Source: Sphingomonas sp. SORGH_AS_0879 (GTDB lineage: Bacteria; Pseudomonadota; Alphaproteobacteria; Sphingomonadales; Sphingomonadaceae). Taken from it: a stretch of DNA of 64,000 nucleotides. The translations under genes were made by a program, and so were the position numbers. Location of the stretch: contig NZ_JAUTBJ010000002.1 of assembly GCF_030819175.1 (NCBI RefSeq), forward strand, positions 258,001 to 322,000. Reading direction: 5' to 3'. The stretch's first letter is position 1, and every line of letters starts with the position of its first letter. The notes beneath the pieces are model-generated. The model saw only the letters and a program-made list of their open reading frames with translations, was not told where the DNA came from and ran no database searches. Shown here piece by piece: positions 37,768 through 45,719 of the stretch.

Positions 37768-37818
37768 GAGTCGTTGTCCAAACTTGCTGTAAGCGAGTTT
37801 CGAGCGGGCCGGTGCCGC

Positions 37819-37840
37819 AAAACGTGCCTCGGCACGTTTT
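37819..37840. terminator. Hairpin terminator between convergent genes
   Basis: AAAACGTGCC (37819-37828) and GGCACGTTTT (37831-37840) are perfect complements around TC. The A and T ends allow termination in both directions, for the tandem membrane-protein pair and for the acyltransferase gene. Confidence 0.6.
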
Positions 37841-37855
37841 CGAATAGTCGCTACC

Positions 37856-38986
37856 TCACCCCCGGCGGAAGGGGGTGAGTTCGCCCAGATACTCGCTCTC
37901 GGCCTCGATGGCCTGCCGCTCGCGTTGCACGAATTCGGCGACGGCGCGGCGGAAGGCGGGGTGGGGGATATAATGCGCCGACCAGGTCGGCACCGGGACA
38001 TAACCGCGCGCCAGCTTATGCTCGCCCTGCGCCCCCGCCTCGACCGTCGAGAGACCCCGCGCGATGGCGGCGTCGATCGCCTGATAATAGCATAGCTCGA
38101 AATGGAGGAAGGGCACCTCCTCGGTGGCGCCCCAATAGCGGCCATAGAGCGTGTCCTGGCCGATCAGGTTGAGCGCCCCCGCGATCGGCACCCCGTCGCG
38201 CTCCGCCAGGATCAGCAGCACCTTGTCGCCCAGCCGCTCGCCGATCCGGTCGAACGCGGCGCGGGTCAGATAGGGGCGGCCCCATTTGCGGCCGCCGGTG
38301 TCCTGGTAGAAGGTCCAGAAGGCGTCCCAATGCTCCGGGCGGATGTCGCTGCCGGTCAGGTGGCGGATGGTCAGACCCTCGACGGCGGCGGCGCGTTCCT
38401 TGCGGATCGCCTTGCGCTTGCGGCTGGCAAGCGCGTTCAGGAAATCGTCGAAGCTGCCATATCCGTCGTTGCGCCAGTGGAACTGCACCCCCTCGCGGAT
38501 CAGCCAGCCCGCCGCCTCGAAATGCGGCAGCTGTTCGGGCGCGACGAAGGTGACGTGCGCGGAGGATAGCTCGTTCTGATCGGTCACCGCCTCGATCGCG
38601 GCGATCAGCGCGGGGGCGAGGGCGGGATCGCGGAGCAGAAGGCGGGGCCCCGGTACCGGCGAGAAGGGCGAGGCGATCTGGAGCTTGGGATAATAGCGCC
38701 CCCCGGCGCGCTCCCAGGCATCGGCCCAGCCATGGTCGAAGACATATTCCCCCTGGCTATGCGCCTTCAGATAGGCGGGGGCGATCGCGGCGGGCCGGCC
38801 GTCGGGGCCGTCGATGACGATCGGGGCGGGCGTCCAGCCCGAGCGGCCGCCGACGCTGTCCGATTCCTCCAGCGCGGTCAGGAAGGCGTGGGAGACGAAG
38901 GGGTTGGCGGTGCCCGCGCAGGCGTCCCACTGGTCGGGGGACAAGGCGGCGACGCCGGACAGGATACGCGCGATGGCGGTGGTCAT
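37856..38986 (-). CDS. FemAB/GNAT-like acyltransferase (DUF482 type)
   Basis: This 376-residue protein matches the large GNAT/FemAB-like family often labelled peptidoglycan-biosynthesis or DUF482. Its N-terminal half has NPFVSHAFLTALEESDSVGGRSGW and HSQGEYVFDHGWADAWERAGGRYYPKLQ (in parts), and its C-terminal half has GYGSFDDFLNALASRKRKAIRKERA and FYQDTGGRKWGRPYLTR. Two tandem GNAT-like folds are expected. The acceptor substrate is unknown. The start at 38986 (MTTAIARILSG) is selected over an upstream extension that lies in a repeat. Confidence 0.8.
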   Translation of the reverse strand: MTTAIARILSGVAALSPDQWDACAGTANPFVSHAFLTALEESDSVGGRSGWTPAPIVIDGPDGRPAAIAPAYLKAHSQGEYVFDHGWADAWERAGGRYYPKLQIASPFSPVPGPRLLLRDPALAPALIAAIEAVTDQNELSSAHVTFVAPEQLPHFEAAGWLIREGVQFHWRNDGYGSFDDFLNALASRKRKAIRKERAAAVEGLTIRHLTGSDIRPEHWDAFWTFYQDTGGRKWGRPYLTRAAFDRIGERLGDKVLLILAERDGVPIAGALNLIGQDTLYGRYWGATEEVPFLHFELCYYQAIDAAIARGLSTVEAGAQGEHKLARGYVPVPTWSAHYIPHPAFRRAVAEFVQRERQAIEAESEYLGELTPFRRG

Positions 38987-39098
38987 CGTTGGGGGATATG
39001 CGGTTTGGGATGGGGTGGGGCAAGGGGGGCCGTTGGCTTGTGGAAGCGGGCCCTCCCCCATCCCCTCCCGCCTGCGGGAGGGGAGCGGCTAGAGGCTA

Positions 39099-39282
39099 GA
39101 GCAGTTTCCGATCAGGTTGGATCAACGGCACGGCGGTGATTTTGGTTCGGGGCTAGGCGCGCGGAGGGAGCGATGCTGAAGCATCGTGACCGACAAGCAA
39201 CGCCGCCCCGGATCGAAAGCACCCCGCCGCGAAGCGGTCGCCCGCAGGGCGATGACGCTGGTTCAATCTGGTCGGAAACTGC
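39099..39282. repeat. MITE-like element with 28-bp imperfect terminal inverted repeats
   Basis: The left end GAGCAGTTTCCGATCAGG (from 39099) and right end CTGGTCGGAAACTGCTC (to 39282) are inverse relatives over about 28 bp with about five mismatches. The 184-bp body has two small hairpins (CGATGCTGAAGCATCG; CCGCCGCGAAGCGG) and no gene. It lies in the gene-free gap 38987-39378, bounded by CCCTCCCGC palindromes on both sides (39060-39082, 39317-39340). Confidence 0.7.
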
Positions 39283-39378
39283 TCCAGCGAGCGATCCTCA
39301 CATCAGCCAAGCAACACGCCCCTCCCGCAGGCGGGAGGGGATGGGGGAGGGAAGGCCGCGGGCGACCCGCCCAAAAAA

Positions 39379-39843
39379 TCAGGCCAGCTCTACAATCGCA
39401 TCCACCTCGACCGCCGCACCCAGCGGCAGCACCGGCACGCCGACCGCCGAGCGGGCATGACGTCCCGAATCCCCGAACAGCGCCACCATCAGTTCCGACG
39501 CGCCATTGGCGACCTTGGGCTGGTCGGTGAAGTCGCCCGCCGAATTGACGAACACGCCCAGCTTCACGATCCGCTTTACCTGCGACAGGTCGCCGCCCAG
39601 ATATTTCCGGATCTGCGCGACCAGCATCAGGCCGCATGCCTGCGCCGCCTTCTGCCCGTCTTCCAGCGAGACGCCGTCGCCCAGCCGTCCGGTGACGAGC
39701 TGGCCGTCGATGAAGGGCAGCTGGCCCGAAATGTGGAGAAGCCCGCCCGCCTCGACGACGGGGACATAGGCGGCGACGGGGGCGGCGGCTTCCGGCAGCG
39801 TGAGGCCGAGCTGCTCGAGCGCGCGATCGATATGGGTGGTCAT
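39379..39843 (-). CDS. RidA-family protein
   Basis: This 154-residue member of the RidA/YjgF/YER057c superfamily deaminates reactive enamine/imine intermediates in the archetype. Visible features are YVPVVEAGGLLHISGQLPFIDG, GLMLVAQIRKYLGGDLSQVKRIVKLGVFVNS (in parts) and the C-terminal ARSAVGVPVLPLGAAVEVDAIVELA. The catalytic arginine region (HARSAVGV) is present. It belongs to the longer YjgH/TdcF-like branch. The start may be 39843 or 39855. It is possibly in one unit with the HAD gene, on the same strand 47 bp upstream. Confidence 0.85.
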   Translation of the reverse strand: MTTHIDRALEQLGLTLPEAAAPVAAYVPVVEAGGLLHISGQLPFIDGQLVTGRLGDGVSLEDGQKAAQACGLMLVAQIRKYLGGDLSQVKRIVKLGVFVNSAGDFTDQPKVANGASELMVALFGDSGRHARSAVGVPVLPLGAAVEVDAIVELA

Positions 39844-39890
39844 GGCGCGAGACATGGCGCGCCCGCCCCGTTCAGGTCAAGCCATGGCGA

Positions 39891-40514
39891 TCAGGCGGCC
39901 GGCCGCCCCTCGGCGAAACGCGCCGCGATCCAGTCCTCCGCCCGCCGCCAGTCGTCGATCCGCGCATGGGCGTCGGGGGCGGGGGGCACGTGCGGGGCCA
40001 TTTCGGGCTCCGACACCATGTGCAGCCGGTGGACCTGCGGCGCATGTTCCGCGACCGAGGCATGATGCTGCGGCAGGTCGTCGACGAAGACGGTGACGGG
40101 ATGGCCATGTTCGGCGACCAGCCTGGCCACCGGCTCGCCCTTGCCGCCGCTGTTGCACTGGACGCGGTGGGCGATGCCGAAGCGCGCGAGCTGTTCGATT
40201 CGCGGCTGGCGGCATTCCTCGATCAGGTTGGTCAGGATGACGATATCGGCGGTTTCGGCCAGGGTCGCCAGCGCCTCGGCGGCGTGGGGGACCAGGGTCT
40301 GGCGCTCCATCTGGCCGGGGAAGAAACCGTGGAGCAGGTCCCACGCCTCGGTCTGGCTCAGCGCGGAGCCGCCGTCCCGCCGGGTCATCGCCCCGAAAAA
40401 GTCGTGGCGGTCGAGCGCGAAGTCGATGTCATGCGCCTCGTCCAGCCAGCTGCGGAAATGCCGGACCATATGGACCAGCACCTCGTCGCAATCGCAGATC
40501 AACAGGGGTTTCAT
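39891..40514 (-). CDS. HAD-superfamily hydrolase
   Basis: This 207-residue haloacid-dehalogenase fold protein has motif I CDCDEVL with D8 and D10, motif II LTNL (T in about 105-108), a lysine in the SGGKGEPV segment and motif IV FVDDLPQHH. The capping domain is short. It is likely a phosphatase with unknown substrate. Its ATG at 40514 overlaps the TGA of the DUF3572 gene (ATGA), so translation is coupled. Confidence 0.85.
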   Translation of the reverse strand: MKPLLICDCDEVLVHMVRHFRSWLDEAHDIDFALDRHDFFGAMTRRDGGSALSQTEAWDLLHGFFPGQMERQTLVPHAAEALATLAETADIVILTNLIEECRQPRIEQLARFGIAHRVQCNSGGKGEPVARLVAEHGHPVTVFVDDLPQHHASVAEHAPQVHRLHMVSEPEMAPHVPPAPDAHARIDDWRRAEDWIAARFAEGRPAA

Positions 40515-40798
40515 GCCTTCTCCAACATGCGGCGGGCGGCGACCAGCGATTCGGGGCGGGTGCCCAGCGCCTCGGCGCAATCGACCAGATCGGCTTCATG
40601 CGCTTCCAGAAACGACAGGATCGCCGCGAGCACGCCGGGCTCGCCCGCGCCGCCGCGCAATTCCTCGACCGACAGGCCGGTCAGCGCCAGCAGACGCTCG
40701 GCGCGCGAGGGGCTTTGCAGCGTCCACACCAGCGCCTGCAACGCCGTCGCCATCGCCGCCTCCATCCGTTCAGGCTCGATTGTATCCGGTCCGGGCAT
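40511..40798 (-). CDS. DUF3572 protein
   Basis: This 95-residue acidic, mostly helical protein shows the DUF3572 pattern: ALQALVWTLQSPSRAERLLALTGLS, then FLEAHEADLVDCAEALGT. The function is unknown. It is found divergent from divK here, 36 bp between starts, a neighbourhood I recall as recurrent in alphaproteobacteria. It is coupled to the HAD gene by an ATGA overlap. Confidence 0.82.
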   Translation of the reverse strand: MPGPDTIEPERMEAAMATALQALVWTLQSPSRAERLLALTGLSVEELRGGAGEPGVLAAILSFLEAHEADLVDCAEALGTRPESLVAARRMLEKA

Positions 40799-40834
40799 TG
40801 CCTATCGTCGTCCCTGGTGAATGGTGGAGCGGGC

Positions 40835-41197
40835 GTGGCAAGAAAGGTGCTCGTTGTCGAGGACAACGAACTCAATCTGAAACTCTTCTGCGACCTTCTG
40901 CGCGCGCATGGCTTCGTGGCGGAGCCGGTGCGCGACGGGCGGGAGGCGGTCGCCCGCGCCCGCGAGGTCGAGCCGGACCTGATCATCATGGATATCCAGA
41001 TGCCGCACGTCACCGGCTATGACCTGATCCTGGAGCTGAAGGCGGACGAGGCGCTTCGCCGCATCCCGGTGATGGCGGTCACGGCCTATGCGGGGCGCGA
41101 TGACGAGGACCGCATCCGCGCGGCGGGGGCGGATGCCTATGTCTCCAAGCCGATCAGCCTGATGCGCTTCATGGAGGCGGTGAACGGGTTGGTGTGA
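40835..41197 (+). CDS. divK: Single-domain response regulator DivK
   Basis: This 120-residue receiver-only protein has the phosphoacceptor D53 in LIIMDIQMP, acidic E9/D10 in VLVVEDNELN, T83 in AVTAYA and K105 in VSKPIS. VLVVEDNELNLKLFCDLL and the terminal SKPISLMRFMEAV are the DivK signature, in contrast to CheY. In Caulobacter DivK carries DivJ/PleC signals to DivL-CckA-CtrA to set polarity and cell-cycle state. The start is GTG at 40835 with GGAG nearby. It is short, monocistronic and divergent from DUF3572. Confidence 0.93.
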   Translation: MARKVLVVEDNELNLKLFCDLLRAHGFVAEPVRDGREAVARAREVEPDLIIMDIQMPHVTGYDLILELKADEALRRIPVMAVTAYAGRDDEDRIRAAGADAYVSKPISLMRFMEAVNGLV

Positions 41198-41255
41198 GTG
41201 TTCCCCGGAGTCACATACCACCGCCCCGACCTTTGCCGCGAAGGTCACCCCGTGG

Positions 41256-41281
41256 CCTTCGACTGCGCTCAGGCTGAACGG
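41256..41281. repeat. CTTCGACTGCGCTCAGG-type unit
   Basis: This is a copy of the dispersed 26-bp unit with one base changed (G for T). It lies 14 bp before the 137-bp-class element. Confidence 0.75.
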
Positions 41282-41294
41282 AGGTGGGGATTTG

Positions 41295-41419
41295 GTTCGC
41301 GCGGAGGCGCGGAGACGCGGAGCTGTTGGTTTGCCGGCATAGCTCGTCCTGCACCAACGCTCATGGGGAGCAGCCGGTCTTCCGACCGAAGCGAACCTCC
41401 TCCGCGTCTCCGCGCGAAC
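41295..41419. repeat. 137-bp-class inverted-repeat element, copy 3
   Basis: The left arm GTTCGCGCGGAGGCGCGGAG..., 28 nt from 41295, faces a right arm ending CTCCGCGCGAAC at 41419. The right arm lacks a six-base GCCTCC unit present in copy 2, so the arms are asymmetric. The gap 41198-41438 contains no gene. Confidence 0.75.
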
Positions 41420-41438
41420 TCCATAAAGCCTGAAACGC

Positions 41439-42134
41439 TCAGTCCTCCGAATCGTCCCCAACCGGAGCCGCCTTCCGCCCCTTGAACCCCTGCGCGACGA
41501 CGAACCATTCCACCGAGCCCTTGCGGCTCGACGGCGGCTTGGCGTGCTTCACCGTGGCGAAGTGGCGCTTCATCTCGGCGACGAGTTGCGAATCGGCGCC
41601 GCCCGCGAACACCTTTGACACGAACACCCCGCCGGGCGACAACACGTCGCAGGCAAAGGCGAAGGCGGTTTCGACCAGCCCCATGGTGCGCAGCGCGTCG
41701 GTCTGCGGATGGCCGACGGTGTTCGCCGCCATGTCCGACATGACCAGGTCGGGCGCGCCGCCCAGCGCCTCCATCAGCCGGTCCGGCGCGGCATCGTCCA
41801 TGAAGTCCATCTCGAAGATGGTGACGCCGTCGATCGGGTCGACCGGCAGAAGGTCGATGCCGACCACGCTGGCGTTCGGCACCTTGCGCCGCACCACCTG
41901 GCTCCAGCCGCCCGGCGCTATCCCCAGGTCGATGATCCGCTTCTTGCCGCGCAGGAAGCCGAACCGTTCGTCCAGCTCGATCAGCTTGTACGCCGCACGG
42001 CTGCGATACCCCTCCGCCTTGGCGCGGCGGACATAAGGGTCGTTGAGCTGGCGTTCGAGCCAGCGGGTCGATTGGGCGGTGCGGTTCCGGGCGGTGCGCA
42101 CCCGCTGGTGCAGCCCCGAATTTCCTCTGCTCAC
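41439..42134 (-). CDS. rlmE: 23S rRNA (uridine-2'-O)-methyltransferase RlmE
   Basis: This 231-residue FtsJ-family enzyme 2'-O-methylates U2552 in the 23S rRNA A-loop in E. coli. It shows SRAAYKLIELDERF with the catalytic Lys, IIDLGIAPGGWSQVV for SAM, LVMSDMAANTVG with the catalytic Asp, GGVFVSKVFAGG with the second Lys and SRKGSVEWFVVAQGFKG with the catalytic Glu, completing the KDKE set. The motif I alanine is replaced by Ile (DLGIAPGG). The start is GTG at 42134, overlapping the ppx/gppA stop (GTGA). The C-terminal tail is acidic. Confidence 0.94.
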   Translation of the reverse strand: MSRGNSGLHQRVRTARNRTAQSTRWLERQLNDPYVRRAKAEGYRSRAAYKLIELDERFGFLRGKKRIIDLGIAPGGWSQVVRRKVPNASVVGIDLLPVDPIDGVTIFEMDFMDDAAPDRLMEALGGAPDLVMSDMAANTVGHPQTDALRTMGLVETAFAFACDVLSPGGVFVSKVFAGGADSQLVAEMKRHFATVKHAKPPSSRKGSVEWFVVAQGFKGRKAAPVGDDSED

Positions 42135-43174
42135 GGTCTGGTGATTCCCATCAAACGGCGCAGGATCCCTTCGCGAATCCCACGGTCGGCGATCCCTAGC
42201 CGCTCGGCGGGCCAGAGGTCCAATATCGTCTCCAGGATCGCGCAGCCCGCGACCACCAGATCGGCGCGCTCCGGCCCGATGCACGCCACCTTGCCGCGCG
42301 CCGCCAGGCTCTTGCGCGACAGGTCGGCGCTGATCGCGCGCATCGCGGCGGTCGGCACGATCAGCCCGTCCACGGCGGCGCGGTCATATTGGCTGAGCCC
42401 CAGATGGACGCTGCCCAGGGTCGTCACCGTCCCGCTGGTGCCGAGCAGCCGGGGGCGCTTCAGGTCGCGCGGCAGGCGCCGGGTGAAGTCGGCGAAGCTG
42501 TCCGCCACGATCTCGCGCATCCGCGCATAGGCGGCCAGCCGCCCCGCCTCGCCCTCGCCACCGCCGGCGCTCTCGGTCAGCGAAACGACGCCCCAGGGTG
42601 CGGAATGCCAGTCGAGGATGCGCGGGGCGGGCCCGCGCGTGTCGACCAGCACCAGCTCGGTCGATCCGCCGCCGATGTCGAACACCAGCGCGGGGTCCTC
42701 CCCCGGCTCGATCAGCGCGTGACAGCCCAGCACCGCCAGCCGCGCCTCTTCCTCGGCGGAGATGATGTCCAGATGGATGCCGGTTTCGGCCAGCGCGCGG
42801 GCGATGAAGGCGGGGCCGTTGGCGGCGCGCCGGCACGCCTCGGTCGCGACCGCGCGGGACAGGGTGACGTTGCGGCGCCGCAGCTTGTCGGCGCACACGC
42901 GAAGCGCGGCGATGGTGCGGTCGATCGCGGCATCTGACAGCCGTCCGGTCGTGGCGAGGCCTTCGCCCAGCCGCACGATTCGCGAAAAGGCATCGACCAC
43001 CGCGAAGCCGCCGCCCTGCGGCCGCGCGATCAGCAGGCGGCAATTGTTGGTGCCCAGATCGAGCGCGGCATAGGCCTGCGCATCGGACCATCGGCCACGC
43101 TGGGGCCGGGGCGGTGCCGGACGGGCAGGGGGCTTGGCCTGCCGGTACGGCCTTCGGGTGGGAACATCCCCCAT
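42131..43174 (-). CDS. Ppx/GppA phosphatase family protein
   Basis: This 347-residue ASKHA-fold enzyme has the phosphate-1 motif ALDLGTNNCRLLIA (about 36-49) and the phosphate-2 motif FDIGGGSTELVLVD (about 163-176). The N-terminal 30 residues are a Pro/Arg-rich extension. It would cleave polyphosphate terminal phosphate or convert pppGpp to ppGpp. The single-domain length matches the short alphaproteobacterial form rather than two-domain E. coli Ppx. Coupled to rlmE by a GTGA overlap. Confidence 0.9.
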   Translation of the reverse strand: MGDVPTRRPYRQAKPPARPAPPRPQRGRWSDAQAYAALDLGTNNCRLLIARPQGGGFAVVDAFSRIVRLGEGLATTGRLSDAAIDRTIAALRVCADKLRRRNVTLSRAVATEACRRAANGPAFIARALAETGIHLDIISAEEEARLAVLGCHALIEPGEDPALVFDIGGGSTELVLVDTRGPAPRILDWHSAPWGVVSLTESAGGGEGEAGRLAAYARMREIVADSFADFTRRLPRDLKRPRLLGTSGTVTTLGSVHLGLSQYDRAAVDGLIVPTAAMRAISADLSRKSLAARGKVACIGPERADLVVAGCAILETILDLWPAERLGIADRGIREGILRRLMGITRP

Positions 43175-43301
43175 CGCCGTATCTCACTTTATTCTGTTCT
43201 ATCCGTCACGGACTTGAGCGTCCGCCGGTGCTTGACGGCCAAGGTAGCGAGTCGCCGCGCGCGCGACAAGACGGCGAGGGGGGCAAGCGGCGGAAATCCG
43301 G

Positions 43302-43330
43302 TTGACAAGGGTGATTCGCCCGCCTAGAGG
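43302..43330 (+). promoter_or_regulatory. tRNA-Gln promoter
   Basis: TTGACA (43302-43307), 17 bases, then TAGAGG (43325-43330). The mature tRNA begins 16 bases downstream at 43346. Confidence 0.7.
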
Positions 43331-43345
43331 CCCACCCCTGTTCGA

Positions 43346-43419
43346 TGCCCCGTCGTCTAAAGGTAAGACCACGGACTCTGACTCCGTTAATTGAGGTTCG
43401 AATCCTCACGGGGCATCCA
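43346..43419 (+). tRNA. tRNA-Gln (anticodon CTG)
   Basis: The acceptor arms TGCCCCG (43346-43352) and CGGGGCA (43409-43415) pair perfectly, with discriminator T and an encoded CCA (43417-43419). The anticodon stem ACGGA/TCCGT encloses the loop CTCTGAC with anticodon CTG, which reads CAG glutamine codons. The T-loop GGTTCGAATCC is canonical. It lies just upstream of the glycosyltransferase gene; no other tRNA is adjacent. Confidence 0.96.
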
Positions 43420-43486
43420 GATTTCCCTATATCGCCGGTCCGGATCGCTTTATCGCTCGCCATGTGACGGGGATGGGAAGCGCGCG

Positions 43487-45061
43487 ATGCGATATGCAGG
43501 GGCGGTCGGTGCGGCGATGCTGCTGGGGCTGGCGTCACTGGCGCTGGCCTGGATGACGGGCGGGATCACGGGCAGCTTTCTGGGGCCCGACGAATCGGCC
43601 CATTATGTCAACACGCTGTTCCTCGCCGACTGGCTGCGCGCCGGATTGCCCGGCCCGATGGCCTTCGCGCGCGATTTCTACGCGCATTATCCCAAGCTTT
43701 CGATCGGGCATTGGCCGCCGGGCTGGTATGCGCTGTGGGCGCCGCTCTTCGCGTTGGCATGGCCTTCGCCCTTTGCGGCGGCGATCGTCAGCGCGGTCGT
43801 GGCGGGATGGCCCGCGCTGCTGGTGCTGTGGGCGATGCGCCGGATGGGCGCGCCCCGGATTGGACTGGCGGCGGCCTTCGCCATGCTGGCGTCGCCGCTG
43901 GCGGTCGACAGCGCGCGGTCCTTCCTGCTCGACCAGCCGGTGGCCCTGGTGGTCGGGCTGGGCGCGATCGCATGGCTGCGTGCGGCGGAGGCGCCCGGCT
44001 GGCGGCGGTTCGCACTGTTCGGTGCGCTGGCGGCCTTCGCGCCATTGGTGAAGGGCAATGGCGCGCTGATCGCGCTGGTTCCTGCCGTGGAAATCCTGCT
44101 CGCGCGGCGTTGGGCGATCCTGCGCGACCGGCGGCTATGGGTGGTGGCGGTGGCGACCCTGTTGGTCGTCGCGCCCTGGTATGCGGTGTCGTTCCGCATT
44201 TCGGCGGGCGGATTCAACTATGCGCCGGGCCTTGCCTATGCATGGCTGGCGCTGTCCACCAATGTCGCGGCGCTGGTCGAGGATCTGGGATGGGTGGGCA
44301 TCGGGCTGATGGTGGCGGGGGCAGTGCTGGGGTGGCGGGCCGAGGAGGCGAGGCCGGTCGTCCGGCTGGCGCTGGCGGTCGTCGTGGCGACGCTGGCCTT
44401 TCAATCGATCGTGCCCGTGGCGCTCGATCCGCGCTATGTCCTGCCCGCTCTTCCCTGGGCCATCACGCTGATCGCGACGGCAATCCTGCTGGTCTGGCGG
44501 CGCGGGGGGATGGCGAGGCCCGTTGCCGTGGTCCTGGGACTGATCGTGTTGATTTCACCGGTGACGGCGCTGATCCATCTGGCGCCGAAGCGCGACATGG
44601 GCGCGCCCGCCATCGTCGCGACGATGCGGGCGGCACCGGGCATCTGGATGGTCGACGGCCGCGCGGGCGGCGAGGGTGCGATCATCGCCGAGGCCGCCTA
44701 TCAGGATCGCGGTCGTCGCAGCCTGTGGGCCGTGCGGTCGTCGCAATGGCTGTCGGGCAGCGATTTCATGGGGCGCGGCTATCACCTGATCGCGCGGACT
44801 CCGGGAGAGGCGGCGGCGATCCTCGACCGGATCGGCGTGGCGGGGGCGGTGATCGTGCGCGACCGATACCGCGACGCCTATCCGCACAGTGCGGTGCTGC
44901 TGCGCACGGTGACCGGCGGGGCTTACCGGGTCATGCAGCACCGTTTCGATCAGGGCGACGGCGACGTGATCGTGGCGATCCGCCGATCGCCGGTCACCCC
45001 GCACCCCGAGGCCCTGAGCCAGGCCGATATATCGCGCAATGTGAAGGCGATGGCGCGCTGA
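43487..45061 (+). CDS. GT39/ArnT-like membrane glycosyltransferase
   Basis: This 524-residue integral membrane protein has about 11-12 transmembrane helices. The first periplasmic loop carries FLGPDESAHYVNTLFLADWL with a catalytic-type Asp-Glu, and IGHWPPGWYALWAPLFAL follows, a PMT/ArnT pattern. LLDQPVALVVGLGAIAWLRAAE and PLVKGNGALIALVPAVEILLARR fit the GT39 core. It would transfer a sugar from a lipid carrier to a periplasmic acceptor. The start at 43487 has GGGAAG upstream. It could be co-transcribed with the tRNA just before it. The substrate is unknown. Confidence 0.8.
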   Translation: MRYAGAVGAAMLLGLASLALAWMTGGITGSFLGPDESAHYVNTLFLADWLRAGLPGPMAFARDFYAHYPKLSIGHWPPGWYALWAPLFALAWPSPFAAAIVSAVVAGWPALLVLWAMRRMGAPRIGLAAAFAMLASPLAVDSARSFLLDQPVALVVGLGAIAWLRAAEAPGWRRFALFGALAAFAPLVKGNGALIALVPAVEILLARRWAILRDRRLWVVAVATLLVVAPWYAVSFRISAGGFNYAPGLAYAWLALSTNVAALVEDLGWVGIGLMVAGAVLGWRAEEARPVVRLALAVVVATLAFQSIVPVALDPRYVLPALPWAITLIATAILLVWRRGGMARPVAVVLGLIVLISPVTALIHLAPKRDMGAPAIVATMRAAPGIWMVDGRAGGEGAIIAEAAYQDRGRRSLWAVRSSQWLSGSDFMGRGYHLIARTPGEAAAILDRIGVAGAVIVRDRYRDAYPHSAVLLRTVTGGAYRVMQHRFDQGDGDVIVAIRRSPVTPHPEALSQADISRNVKAMAR

Positions 45062-45067
45062 ATCCCC

Positions 45068-45620
45068 TCAGCGCAGGATGATGTCCGCGCCATGCTTGTG
45101 CGCGCGGATTTCGTCCTCGCTCAACCCGTTGATCTCGTGCGGGAAGATCAGCCAGTCATTGGTCTGGTGGACGAAATAGTCCGGCTTCAGGTCGGTCACG
45201 TTGCGCGATGGCTTGTAATAGACGGTCGCGACCTTCACCTCGTCCGGGATATTGCGCCGGCACCGGTCCTTCAGTTCCTTCAGCAGCGCGCGGATCGAGC
45301 GGCCCGAATCGAACACGTCGTCGATCAGCAGCAGGCGATCCTCGGGGTTCAGCACGTCGACCAGATGGCCCAGGCCATAGATGCGGACCTGCGGATCCTG
45401 CTGGTCGATGCCGGTATAGGAGGCGGTGCGGATCGCGATATGGTCGCTTTCGACGCCGCGATATTCCAGCAATTCCTGCACCGCGATGCCCACACGGCGC
45501 GCCGCCGCGCCAGATGCCGACGATATGGGTCGGGCGGAAACCGCTGTCGAAGACCAGATTGGCCAGGCGGAAGGAATCCTCCAGCAGGCGGTCGGCGGAC
45601 AGATAGACTTTGGTGGTCAC
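45068..45620 (-). pseudogene. Purine phosphoribosyltransferase with a frameshift
   Basis: Two frames together make one phosphoribosyltransferase. The first reads VYLSADRLLEDSFRLANLV...THIVGIWRGGAP (from GTG 45620). The second continues VGIAVQELLEYRG...YGLGHLVDVLN and holds the PRPP loop LLLIDDVFDSGRS. The junction is at about 45491-45496, where an extra A on the plus strand (T in the gene) after GCGCCG breaks the frame. A one-base deletion restores GGAPVGIAVQ. As read it would be non-functional unless translation reinitiates at GTG 45493. It is beside the adenine deaminase gene and would convert hypoxanthine, guanine or xanthine into a nucleotide. Sequencing error is possible. Confidence 0.8.
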
Positions 45621-45719
45621 GACACTTCCATCATCGTTGAGGGAGCGGGCGGCCACGCCATTCCCGCCGGAATCTGACGCCCCTTTTGCTGCCCCGATGC
45701 GCCAAGGGCAACCACCGCG

